Source of the DNA: Geodermatophilaceae bacterium NBWT11
Lineage (GTDB): Bacteria; Actinomycetota; Actinomycetes; Mycobacteriales; Geodermatophilaceae
Assembly (NCBI GenBank): GCA_014218215.1
Contig: CP043652.1
Span: 2,418,001-2,482,000, forward strand
DNA: 64,000 nucleotides
Direction: 5' to 3'
Shown here: positions 21,799 through 29,308 of the stretch, one piece after another
Numbering within the stretch: the first letter of the stretch is position 1
Layout: every line of letters starts with the position of its first letter
Notes under the pieces: model-generated
Told to the model about the DNA's origin: nothing
The model's database searches: none
Seen by the model: only the letters and a program-made list of their open reading frames with translations
Position numbers and translations under genes: made by a program

Positions 21799-22709
21799 CC
21801 GCACACATCCCGGCCCGCGCCGCCAACACGCTCCCGAAGCACTCCGGCGGCGAGGGCAGCGACCTGGTCGTCGAGCTCGGCGACCTCGGGCCCTGGCGGC
21901 CGAAGCTCGTGGCGACCGACCTCGACGGCACCCTGCTCACCAGCCAGGGCGTGGTCAGCGACCGCACCCGCGCCGCGATGGACGCCAGCTGGGCGGCCGG
22001 TGTGCCCGTCGTGGGGGTCACCGGCCGCGGCCCGCGGCTGCTCGACAGCGTCCGGACGACACTCGGTGGCCGCGGGGTCGCCGTGCTCGCGCAGGGCGGC
22101 TTCGTCGTCGACCTGGACTCCGACGAGGTGCTGCGCACCGTCGGGCTGCCCCGGGACGAGGCGCACGCCGTCATCGCCGCGATCGAGGCGGTCACCGGTC
22201 CGTTGGTCATCGCCGTCGAGGACGCCGCCACCCAGAGCGAGGCGCTCAGCCCGCTGCGGGTGCAGCACGGCTTCGACTGGCCCTACCCCGAGCCCGCCGA
22301 CCTGCTGCCCCGCGAGCACGTGCTGCCCGACGGGCCGGTGCTCAAGGTGTTCCTGCGCTCGGAGACCCTCGACCAGGACGAGCTGCTCTCCCTCGCGCTC
22401 TCGGTCACCGACTCCTCGGCCGCCGAGGTCACCCACGCCGGGCTGGGCTTCATCGAGGTGCTGCCGCCGGGGATCACCAAGGCGACCGGTCTGGCCGTCG
22501 CGCTGGAGCGCTTCGGCGTGCCGATGGCCGACGTGGTCGTGTTCGGCGACATGCCCAACGACCTGCCGATGATCCTGGCGGTCAATGAGGCCGGTGGCCG
22601 GTCGGTCGCCGTCGCGAACGCGCACCCGGCCGTGAAGGCCGCCACCACCCACCGCACCAGCGGGCACGACGCCGACGGCGTCGCCCGCTACCTGGAGGCG
22701 CTCGCGTGA
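21795..22709 (+). CDS. Cof-type HAD hydrolase
   Basis: About 304 residues from a GTG overlapping the serS stop as GTGA. The four HAD motifs are present: DLDGTLLTS with the nucleophile, VTGRG, a lysine in GITKATGLA, and [13 protein letters not shown]. The C2B cap type matches Cof-type phosphatases, which dephosphorylate sugar phosphates, FMN or related small molecules. An N-terminal extension of about 35 residues precedes the core. It is translationally coupled on both sides (serS and a second HAD gene), a pattern I recall from other actinobacteria, where its role is not known. Confidence 0.86.
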   Translation: MTAHIPARAANTLPKHSGGEGSDLVVELGDLGPWRPKLVATDLDGTLLTSQGVVSDRTRAAMDASWAAGVPVVGVTGRGPRLLDSVRTTLGGRGVAVLAQGGFVVDLDSDEVLRTVGLPRDEAHAVIAAIEAVTGPLVIAVEDAATQSEALSPLRVQHGFDWPYPEPADLLPREHVLPDGPVLKVFLRSETLDQDELLSLALSVTDSSAAEVTHAGLGFIEVLPPGITKATGLAVALERFGVPMADVVVFGDMPNDLPMILAVNEAGGRSVAVANAHPAVKAATTHRTSGHDADGVARYLEALA

Positions 22710-23512
22710 GCGACTGGAAGCCCAAGCTCATCGCCAGCGACATGGATGGCACGCTGCTGCGCAGCGACGAGACCGTCGCGCCGGCCACCCTCGAGCAGAT
22801 CGAGGCCTGGGGTGCCGACGGCGTGCCGTTCGTGCTGGCCACCGGCCGGCCGCCCCGCTGGATGGTCGGCATCCGCGAGGTCATCGGCACCGGCACCGCG
22901 GTCTGCTGCAACGGTGCGGTGATGCTGGACCTGGGCGCCTTCGAGGTCACCCACGAGCGCACCGTGGCCCCCGAGGTGCTGCAGCAGATCACCGCCGGGC
23001 TGCGCGCGGCCCAGCCGGGCACCTGGTTCGCCGTGGAGTACGGCCTGGAGTTCCGGCACGAGCCGGTGTACCAGCCGCGGTGGGACGTCGACGCCCCCGG
23101 CGTCGCCCAGGCGACCCTGGAGGAGATGGTGTCCGCGCCGGTCGCCAAGTTGCTCGCCCGGCACGAGGACCTCTCCCGCGAGGAGTTCATCGCGCTGGTC
23201 GACGAGGTGGTCGGCGACCTGGCCACGGTCACCAACTCCTCCTCCGACGCCCTGGTGGAGATCTCCGCGCTCGGGGTCAGCAAGGCCACCGGGCTGGCCG
23301 ACGTCTGCGCCGAGCTGGGCATCACCGCCGGGGACGTCGTCTTCTTCGGGGACATGCCCAACGACGTCGAGGCCTTCCACTGGGTGCGCGAGGGCGGCGG
23401 CCGGGCGGTCGCCATGGGCAACGCGCACCCCGACGTCCTCGCCGCGGCCACCGACGTCACCGACACCAACGACGAGGACGGCGTGGCCGTCTTCCTCGCG
23501 TCGCTCCGCTAG
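22706..23512 (+). CDS. Cof-type HAD hydrolase
   Basis: About 268 residues from a GTG overlapping the stop of the previous gene (GTGA). It carries DMDGTLLRSD, ATGRP, the lysine in GVSKATGLA and VFFGDMPNDVEAF, so the catalytic set is complete. It is a paralogue of the upstream hydrolase without the N-terminal extension. Substrate unknown. Its stop overlaps the stop of the convergent sigma factor gene by four bases. Confidence 0.86.
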   Translation: MSDWKPKLIASDMDGTLLRSDETVAPATLEQIEAWGADGVPFVLATGRPPRWMVGIREVIGTGTAVCCNGAVMLDLGAFEVTHERTVAPEVLQQITAGLRAAQPGTWFAVEYGLEFRHEPVYQPRWDVDAPGVAQATLEEMVSAPVAKLLARHEDLSREEFIALVDEVVGDLATVTNSSSDALVEISALGVSKATGLADVCAELGITAGDVVFFGDMPNDVEAFHWVREGGGRAVAMGNAHPDVLAAATDVTDTNDEDGVAVFLASLR

Positions 23513-24357
23513 AGCCGGGTCAGCTCCGTCGCGGCCAGGGTGGCGGGGTCGGCCAGCAGGTCGATCGCGGTCACCCGGCCCTCCTCCACGGTGAAGGCGA
23601 AGACCACCCTCACCTCGCCGCGGTGCTGCCAGGCCGCGCCGGCCCAGCCGTCGACCGCCAGCACCCGGGCGGCCCGGGCCGCGCCGTCGAAGAACGCGGC
23701 CACCGTCTCCCGCCCGGTCAGGTCCGGGGAGCCCATCGCGGCCGCAGCCCCGTCGGCGCGGACGACGGCGCCGGGGTCGAGCAGCTCCAGCAGGCCCTGC
23801 AGGTCGCCGTCCCGGGCCGCGGTGAGGAACGCCTCGACCACCCGCCGATGGGCCTGCCGGTCCGCGGCGGTGTCCTCGCCGGGCCGCTGCACCCGGCGCC
23901 GGCCGCGGCTGGCCAGCTGACGCACCGCGGCCGGCGACCGGCCGACCACCGTGCCGATCTCCTCGAAGGGGACCCCGAACAGGTCGTGCAGCACGAACGC
24001 CAGCCGTTCGGCCGGACGCAGGCTCTCCAGCACCACCAGCAGCGCGGCGCCCACCCGGTCGGCCAGCTCCGCCTCGGCCTCGGGGCCCGCGTCGGCCGCG
24101 GGCAGGTCGACGTGCTCGGCGACGGCGTCCTCCCGGCGGCTGCTGCGGGCCCGCAGCTGGTCCAGGCAGACCCGGGAGACCACGGTGGTCAGCCAGCCGC
24201 GCAGGTTCACCACGTCGGAGGTGTCGGCGCGGGCCAGCCGCAGCCAGGTCTCCTGCACCGCGTCGTCGGCCTCGTGCGCGGAGCCCAGCAGCCGGGTGGC
24301 GACCGCCCGCAGGTGCGGGCGGTGCTCCTCGAAGGCGGTGGCCGGCAGGTCGTCCAC
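23509..24357 (-). CDS. ECF41-type sigma factor with SnoaL-like C-terminal domain
   Basis: About 282 residues from a GTG. Sigma region 2 is seen as ADDAVQETWLRLARADT followed by NLRGWLTTVVSRVCLDQLR, and region 4 as LHDLFGVPFEEIGTVVGRSPAAVRQLASRGRRRV. A SnoaL/NTF2-like domain occupies residues about 180-282. That architecture marks ECF41-like sigma factors, which have no separate anti-sigma factor; the C-terminal domain controls activity. It is divergent from a CarH/LitR-like regulator with 106 bases between starts. In Streptomyces coelicolor the light regulator LitR controls an adjacent ECF sigma gene, litS, so a comparable light circuit is likely but inferred. Confidence 0.87.
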   Translation of the reverse strand: MDDLPATAFEEHRPHLRAVATRLLGSAHEADDAVQETWLRLARADTSDVVNLRGWLTTVVSRVCLDQLRARSSRREDAVAEHVDLPAADAGPEAEAELADRVGAALLVVLESLRPAERLAFVLHDLFGVPFEEIGTVVGRSPAAVRQLASRGRRRVQRPGEDTAADRQAHRRVVEAFLTAARDGDLQGLLELLDPGAVVRADGAAAAMGSPDLTGRETVAAFFDGAARAARVLAVDGWAGAAWQHRGEVRVVFAFTVEEGRVTAIDLLADPATLAATELTRL

Positions 24358-24463
24358 GTCGGGTCCTCACGTCGGTGTCCGTCACCCCCCTGACGTGCCG
24401 CGCGGTGCGATCGTGACGCCGCCGGGGCGGCGCCGGGGGTGCCGGCGTGTCCATGATGGCGTC

Positions 24464-25414
24464 GTGGCCGAGCACGAGGTGTCCGGACGGGCGCCCACGG
24501 TGCTGTCGGTCGGTGCGGCGGCGGCCCGGCTGGGCGTCGCCCCGGAGACGCTGCGCAGCTGGGGTCGGCGCTACGGGCTGACCCCCAGCGGGCACACGGC
24601 CGGCGGGCACCGGCGCTACGACGACGCCGACCTGGACCGGCTGCTCCGGATGCAACGGCTGGTCGCCGAGGGCTGCAGCCCGGCCGCGGCCGCCCGGCAG
24701 GTGGTGGCCGGGTCGCAGGACGAGCCGCCGACCCGACGCCCCGGGCGGCCCCGCCGACGCTCGGGTGCCGGTGGCACGGTGCTCGCCCTGCCCGACGCAC
24801 CCCCCGAGGCCCGCGGCCTGGCCCGGGCGGCTGCCCGGCTCGACGCCGACGGGGTGCACGAGATCCTCGGCGACCTCCTGGTGTCCCGCGGCACCGTCGC
24901 GACCTGGGACGACGTCCTCCGGCCGCTGCTCGTGGCCGCCGGGGTGCGCTGGGAGCAGACCGGCGCGGGCATCGACGTGGAGCACCTGCTCAGCGAGGCG
25001 GTGACCGAGTCGCTGCGGGCGCACCGGTCCTGCCAGCCCCGCCCCGAGCCCGGCCGCGGGGTGCTGCTCACCTCACCGCCGGGGGACTGGCACGTCCTCC
25101 CGCTGCACGTGCTGGCGGCTGCGCTGGCCGAACGCCGGGTGCCCACCCAGGTGATGGGCCAGCTGCCCGCGGCGGCCCTGGCGTCCGCGGTGCGGCGGAC
25201 CGGGGTCTCCGGGGTGTTCGTCTGGAGCCAGCGCCCGCGGGGCGGGGACGAGGTGGCGCCCCGTTTCCCGGTCGACGCGCTGCCACGCACCCGCAGCGGG
25301 CGGGTGCTCGTGGCCGGCGGCCCGGGCTGGGCCGGTGCCTCCCCGGACCCGCGGGTGACGCTCTCGGCCGACCTGGCCCACGCCGTGCGGGTGCTGGCCG
25401 CCGCCCCCCGGTGA
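24464..25414 (+). CDS. MerR-family B12-binding light regulator (CarH/LitR-like)
   Basis: About 316 residues from a GTG. The N-terminal MerR winged helix is clear (LSVGAAAARLGVAPETLRSWGRRYGL, split here by its HTH, then GGHRRYDDADL). After a basic linker comes a four-helix and Rossmann-type cobalamin-binding module. W163, E173 and H174 form the Wx9EH motif that caps adenosylcobalamin in CarH, and H210 in GDWH is at the spacing of the lower axial histidine. In CarH the residue after the Trp is a His that ligates cobalt after illumination; here it is E164. Such proteins repress carotenoid or stress genes in the dark and release DNA in light. The next gene is a rhodopsin, which suits that role. 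Confidence 0.87.
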   Translation: MAEHEVSGRAPTVLSVGAAAARLGVAPETLRSWGRRYGLTPSGHTAGGHRRYDDADLDRLLRMQRLVAEGCSPAAAARQVVAGSQDEPPTRRPGRPRRRSGAGGTVLALPDAPPEARGLARAAARLDADGVHEILGDLLVSRGTVATWDDVLRPLLVAAGVRWEQTGAGIDVEHLLSEAVTESLRAHRSCQPRPEPGRGVLLTSPPGDWHVLPLHVLAAALAERRVPTQVMGQLPAAALASAVRRTGVSGVFVWSQRPRGGDEVAPRFPVDALPRTRSGRVLVAGGPGWAGASPDPRVTLSADLAHAVRVLAAAPR

Positions 25415-25436
25415 GGGACCGACGTCCCGAACCTGT

Positions 25437-25453
25437 GCAACTGGACGCGTTGC
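25437..25453. promoter_or_regulatory. Candidate operator upstream of the rhodopsin gene
   Basis: GCAAC and GTTGC form an inverted repeat with a seven-base spacer, 84 bases before the rhodopsin start. MerR proteins bind dyads of this kind and the CarH-like gene ends only 22 bases before it. The arms are short, so this is a weak call. Confidence 0.3.
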
Positions 25454-25536
25454 CTGCATCGGCGTAAACCCCGCTTACCGGAAACGGTCGGTCCCGTCAC
25501 GAGGCGGGACCGGGTCCCCCTCCCGTGAGGCCCCCG

Positions 25537-26436
25537 ATGGTCCAGGCATCCGCCGTCAACATCCCGTCCCTCTCCGCCGGCAACTTCGCCACGGTCTACA
25601 ACCTGTTCTCCCTCGCGATCGCCTGTCTGCTCTTCACCGCGCTGTACCTCGTGGTGTCCCAGCGGCAGGTGGCGAAGCAGTACCGCAACGCCGTCATCGT
25701 GTCGGCGACCGTCTGTGCGATCGCCGCGTACCACTACTTCCGGATCTTCAACAACTTCGAGGCCAGCTACCCGGCCGGCGAGACGATCGACTCCGCGCAC
25801 CAGCTCTCGAACATCGAGTTCAACGAGGGCTACCGCTACGTCGACTGGTTCCTGACCGTCCCGCTGCTGCTCCTGGAGACCGTCGCGGTGCTCGCCCTGG
25901 GGCGGGCGGCGTCGAAGAAGCTGCTGTTCAAGCTGATCCCGGCGTCCGCGCTGATGATCGCCCTGGGCTACCCCGGCGAGATCACCAACGAGGTCGTACC
26001 GCGGTTGGTGTGGGGCACGTTGTCCACCATCCCGTTCCTCTACCTGCTGTACGTGCTCTTCGTCGAGCTGTCCAAGTCGCTGGACCGGCAGCCCGAGGAG
26101 GTCAAGCACACGATCAAGATGCTCCGGATCGCGTTGGTCGGGCTGTGGGGCGTCTACCCGATCGCCTACCTCTTCCCGATCCTGGGCGGGGACTTCTTCG
26201 GTGGTGAGGGCGGCTTCGTGCTGAAGCAGGCCGGCTACTCCATCGCCGACATCCTGGCCAAGGCCGCGTACGGGCTGGCGATCTACAAGGTGGCCCGGAC
26301 GAAGAGCCGGATCGAGGACCCGGAGTACGACGACCACCCGGACACCGTGCACGACGGCAGCCACGAGGCGATCGTCGACGAGCCGGTCGGTGCCTCGCGC
26401 GCCGGCCGGACGAACCGGACCGCACGGACGAGCTGA
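25537..26436 (+). CDS. Light-driven proton-pumping rhodopsin
   Basis: About 299 residues with seven membrane helices. Helix C reads RYVDWFLTVPLLLLE, giving the D103, T107, E114 triad (DTE) of proton-pumping proteorhodopsin-like proteins; L111 is the leucine that tunes to green light. K242 in DILAKAAYG on helix G is the retinal lysine, and H66 on helix B would pair with D103. G160 in helix E aligns without gaps with the glycine that opens the carotenoid-antenna site in Gloeobacter rhodopsin. The ATG was chosen over the GTG four codons earlier because GAGG lies six bases upstream of it. It is followed after three bases by blh, the retinal-forming enzyme, so the pair is self-sufficient given beta-carotene. 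Confidence 0.96.
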   Translation: MVQASAVNIPSLSAGNFATVYNLFSLAIACLLFTALYLVVSQRQVAKQYRNAVIVSATVCAIAAYHYFRIFNNFEASYPAGETIDSAHQLSNIEFNEGYRYVDWFLTVPLLLLETVAVLALGRAASKKLLFKLIPASALMIALGYPGEITNEVVPRLVWGTLSTIPFLYLLYVLFVELSKSLDRQPEEVKHTIKMLRIALVGLWGVYPIAYLFPILGGDFFGGEGGFVLKQAGYSIADILAKAAYGLAIYKVARTKSRIEDPEYDDHPDTVHDGSHEAIVDEPVGASRAGRTNRTARTS

Positions 26437-26439
26437 CCC

Positions 26440-27426
26440 GTGCTGCAGACCACCGGGCAGACCCGGCCCCCGCGTGGGTCCGGGCCTGCCCGGCGGGCCG
26501 GGCGGGCCCGTCCCTCGGTCGCCCTCGGCCGGGCCCTGGTCCTGCTCGTCCTGGCCGTCCAGCTGCTCGACCCGGACCTGGTGGCCCGGGCCGCCCCGGT
26601 GCTGGCGATGGTCGGGATCGTGCTGGGCGTGCCGCACGGCGCGGTCGACCACATGGTCCCGTTCTGGACCGGGGGACGGCGGCCGACGCCGGCCACGCTC
26701 GCCTCGGTGCTGGCCGGTTACCTGGCCGTCGCCGCCCTCGCCGCGATCGCCCTCCTGCTCGCTCCCACGGTCACCGTCACCGCGTTCCTCCTCGTCTCGG
26801 TGCTGCACTTCGGCCGCGCCGAGGCCGTCGTCTGCGCCGAGGACGCGGGCCGCCCTGTCCCCGGCCCGCTCCAGGACGTCGCGACGACGCTCGCGCACGG
26901 CCTCGCCGTGGTCGGTCTGCCGCTCGTGCTGTGGCCCCAGGAGTCCGCCCGGGTGCTGGGCCACCTCGCGCCGGCCTGGGGCGTCCCGCTCCCCACCTCG
27001 GCCCGCGCCCTGCTGGGTCTGGTCCTGGTCGGCGCCGTGCTGCTCTCGGCCGCCGGCGCGCTGCACCGTGGCCGGCCGGAGGAGGCCGCCGAGCTGGTGA
27101 TGGTGGTGGCGCTGTTCACCGTCGTCCCCCCGCTGGCAGCCTTCGGGGTCTGGTTCGCCGGCTGGCACGCGCTGCGGCACACCGCCCGGCTCGTGGCGCT
27201 GGTGCGCGGCGGCCCCTCCGCCCCGGGACCGGCCCGCGCGGCCGGCCGGGTCGCGCTGCACGCCGCGGTCCCGACCGTGGTCAGCCTGGGCGCCGTCGTC
27301 GTGCTGGCCGGGCCGGCGGCCTCACCGGCCGCGGTGGGTGCGGCGCTCGCCGTGGTGCTGGCGCTGACGTTCCCGCACGTCCGGACGGTCGCCGCCCTGG
27401 ACCGATCGGCCCGTCAGAGGTACTGA
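26440..27426 (+). CDS. blh: Brp/Blh-family beta-carotene 15,15'-dioxygenase
   Basis: About 328 residues from a GTG three bases after the rhodopsin stop. It is an integral membrane protein with several helices and the family's metal-binding histidines: GVPHGAVDHMV, SVLHFGRAEA and WHALRHTARL. Blh splits beta-carotene into two retinals, which the neighbouring rhodopsin binds. The first 35 residues are basic and disordered-looking. Its 3' end overlaps the convergent bpa gene by 13 bases. Confidence 0.93.
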   Translation: MLQTTGQTRPPRGSGPARRAGRARPSVALGRALVLLVLAVQLLDPDLVARAAPVLAMVGIVLGVPHGAVDHMVPFWTGGRRPTPATLASVLAGYLAVAALAAIALLLAPTVTVTAFLLVSVLHFGRAEAVVCAEDAGRPVPGPLQDVATTLAHGLAVVGLPLVLWPQESARVLGHLAPAWGVPLPTSARALLGLVLVGAVLLSAAGALHRGRPEEAAELVMVVALFTVVPPLAAFGVWFAGWHALRHTARLVALVRGGPSAPGPARAAGRVALHAAVPTVVSLGAVVVLAGPAASPAAVGAALAVVLALTFPHVRTVAALDRSARQRY

Positions 27427-27941
27427 CCGCCGCCGGGCTGCTGCGGCATGCCGGACTGCTGCGGGGCGCCGCCGGGCAGCGCCTTGCGGCGCATCTCCTC
27501 CAGCTGTGCCCGGGCGGCCATCTGCTGGGCGAACAGCGCGGTCTGGATGCCGTGGAAGACGCCCTCCAGCCAGCCGACCAGCTGGGCCTGGGCGATCCGC
27601 AGCTCGGCGTCCGACGGGGTCACGCCGTCGGTGAAGGGGAGCGTGATCCGCTCCAGCTCCTCGCGCAGCTCCGGCGCCAGGCCCTTCTCCAGCTCGCGGA
27701 TCGACGAGGCGTGGATGTCGCGCAGCCGGTTGCGGCTGGCCTCGTCCAGAGGTGCGGCGCGGACCTCCTCGAGCAGCTGCTTGATCATCGTGCCGATCCG
27801 CATCACCTTGGCGGGCTGCTCGACCAGGTCGGCGATGCCTCCCTCGCCGTCGGCCGGCATGGGCATCGTGCCGACGGGCTGGCCGTCGGGACCGACGACG
27901 ACGATCTGCTGGTCCTGGCTCTCCGGCCCCGCTGCTGTCAT
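27414..27941 (-). CDS. bpa: Bacterial proteasome activator
   Basis: About 175 residues. The C-terminus ends in GQYL, the motif that docks into the alpha-ring of the 20S proteasome, and the helical core (VMRIGTMIKQLLEEVRAAP, SSIRELEKGLAPELREEL, AQAQLVGWLEGVFHGIQTALFAQQ) matches the Bpa/PafE family. Bpa forms a dodecameric ring and opens the proteasome without ATP for unfolded substrates. This is an actinobacterial hallmark and also tells that the organism has a proteasome, although no prcBA genes are in the window. Confidence 0.95.
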   Translation of the reverse strand: MTAAGPESQDQQIVVVGPDGQPVGTMPMPADGEGGIADLVEQPAKVMRIGTMIKQLLEEVRAAPLDEASRNRLRDIHASSIRELEKGLAPELREELERITLPFTDGVTPSDAELRIAQAQLVGWLEGVFHGIQTALFAQQMAARAQLEEMRRKALPGGAPQQSGMPQQPGGGQYL

Positions 27942-28026
27942 GCCCCCATCCTGCCCTCCGCGGGTGGTTGCTGAACGTGACGGATCGACCCCTCACCGCG
28001 TCACCCGTCGAGTTAGGGTCTGCACC

Positions 28027-29244
28027 ATGTCACCGGGGGCCGCACGGCTGGACGTCGCGCGCGTCCGCGGGCTCTTCCCCGGGCTCTCCGACGGGTTCGT
28101 GCACGCCGACGGCCCGGCCGGGTCACTGGTGCCCGAGAGCGTGCTGCGCGCGGTCACCCAGGCCATGCGGGTGCCCATCGCCAACCGCGGCGGGGTGTTC
28201 CCCTCCTCGGCCCGGGCCGAGCAGCTGGTCAGTGGTGCGCGGTCGGCCGTGGCGGACCTGGTGGGCGGGGTCCCGCAGGGCGTCGTCCTCGGACCGAACA
28301 TGACCTCGCTGACCTACACGATGGCCCGCACGCTGGCCAAGACCTGGCGGCCCGGGGACGAGGTCGTGGTCAGCCGGCTCGACCACGACGCGAACGTGCG
28401 GCCCTGGGTGCAGTTGGCCGAGGAGGCCGGGCTGCTGGTCAAGTGGGCCGAGGTGGACATCGAGTCCGGTGAGCTGCCGGACTGGCAGTACGACGAGCTG
28501 CTCACCGACCGCACGAGGCTGGTCGCCGTCACCCTGGCCAGCAACGCCATCGGCACCCGGCCCGACGTCCGGTCGATCGCCGACCGCGCCCACCAGGTCG
28601 GTGCGCTGGTCTACGTCGACGGCGTGCACGCCGCCCCGCACGGGCTCATCGACCTCGCCGCCACCGGCGCGGACTTCCTGGCGCTGTCGGCCTACAAGTG
28701 GTGCGGCCCGCACGTGGGCGCCCTGGTCGCCGACCCCGCGCTGCTGGAGTCCCTCGTCCCGGACAAGCTGGTGCCCTCCTCGGACCGGGTGCCGGACAAG
28801 TTCGAGACCGGCACCCCCGCCTTCGAGCTCTACGCCGGGGTGTCCGCGGCCGTGGACCACCTGGCCGCCCTGTCCCCGGACGCCACCGGCACCCGACGCG
28901 AGAAGCTGGCCACCTCGATGGCGGCGGTCGGCCGGTACGAGGCGGAGCTGTTCGACCGGCTGGACCGCTCGCTGCGCTCGATGGCCCACGTGCAGGTGCT
29001 CGGCTCACCGCTCTACCGCACGCCGACCCTCTCCTTCACCGTCTCCCGGATGCGCCCGCGGCAGGTGGCCACCGAGCTCGCCAGGCAGACGATCTGCGCC
29101 TGGGACGGCGACTACTACGCCCGCGAGCTCTTCGACGCCCTGGGGGTCAACGAGACCGGCGGCGCCGTGCGGCTGGGGCTGCTGCACTACAACACCGTCG
29201 AAGAGGTCGACCACATGATCGAGAGCATCAGCGCCCTGCGCTGA
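28027..29244 (+). CDS. Cysteine desulfurase-like PLP-dependent protein
   Basis: About 405 residues. It is a class V aminotransferase-fold protein: N-terminal ADGPAGSLVPESV, the VVVSRLDHDANVRPW segment, YVDGVHAAPHGLIDL (the PLP aspartate and histidine region) and LSAYKWCGPHVGA, with the PLP lysine in AYKWCG. It fits the 'cysteine desulfurase-like' group (TIGR01976) and not IscS or SufS, because there is no obvious catalytic cysteine loop or Fe-S neighbours. Function within the group is not established. A strong terminator follows. Confidence 0.85.
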   Translation: MSPGAARLDVARVRGLFPGLSDGFVHADGPAGSLVPESVLRAVTQAMRVPIANRGGVFPSSARAEQLVSGARSAVADLVGGVPQGVVLGPNMTSLTYTMARTLAKTWRPGDEVVVSRLDHDANVRPWVQLAEEAGLLVKWAEVDIESGELPDWQYDELLTDRTRLVAVTLASNAIGTRPDVRSIADRAHQVGALVYVDGVHAAPHGLIDLAATGADFLALSAYKWCGPHVGALVADPALLESLVPDKLVPSSDRVPDKFETGTPAFELYAGVSAAVDHLAALSPDATGTRREKLATSMAAVGRYEAELFDRLDRSLRSMAHVQVLGSPLYRTPTLSFTVSRMRPRQVATELARQTICAWDGDYYARELFDALGVNETGGAVRLGLLHYNTVEEVDHMIESISALR

Positions 29245-29255
29245 CCGGGACGGCA

Positions 29256-29291
29256 GACGGGGGCCCGACCCGCGTGGGTCGGGCCCCCGTC
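29256..29291. terminator. Perfect 16-bp stem terminator between convergent genes
   Basis: GACGGGGGCCCGACCC (29256-29271) pairs exactly with GGGTCGGGCCCCCGTC (29276-29291) around a GCGT loop. It sits between the ends of two convergent genes, so it can serve both strands. No T-run follows, as is common for high-GC actinobacteria. Confidence 0.85.
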
Positions 29292-29308
29292 CGGTGGGGT
29301 CGTACGGG

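Noticed and set aside
24358-24463. ECF41-type promoter elements between the sigma factor and the CarH-like gene
   Set aside because: CGTC-like words occur but no correctly spaced pair with a TGTCACA-like element is clear in either direction.
25525-25536. GTG at 25525 as the rhodopsin start
   Set aside because: ATG at 25537 is in frame and has a GAGG motif at good spacing; the GTG lacks a nearby site.
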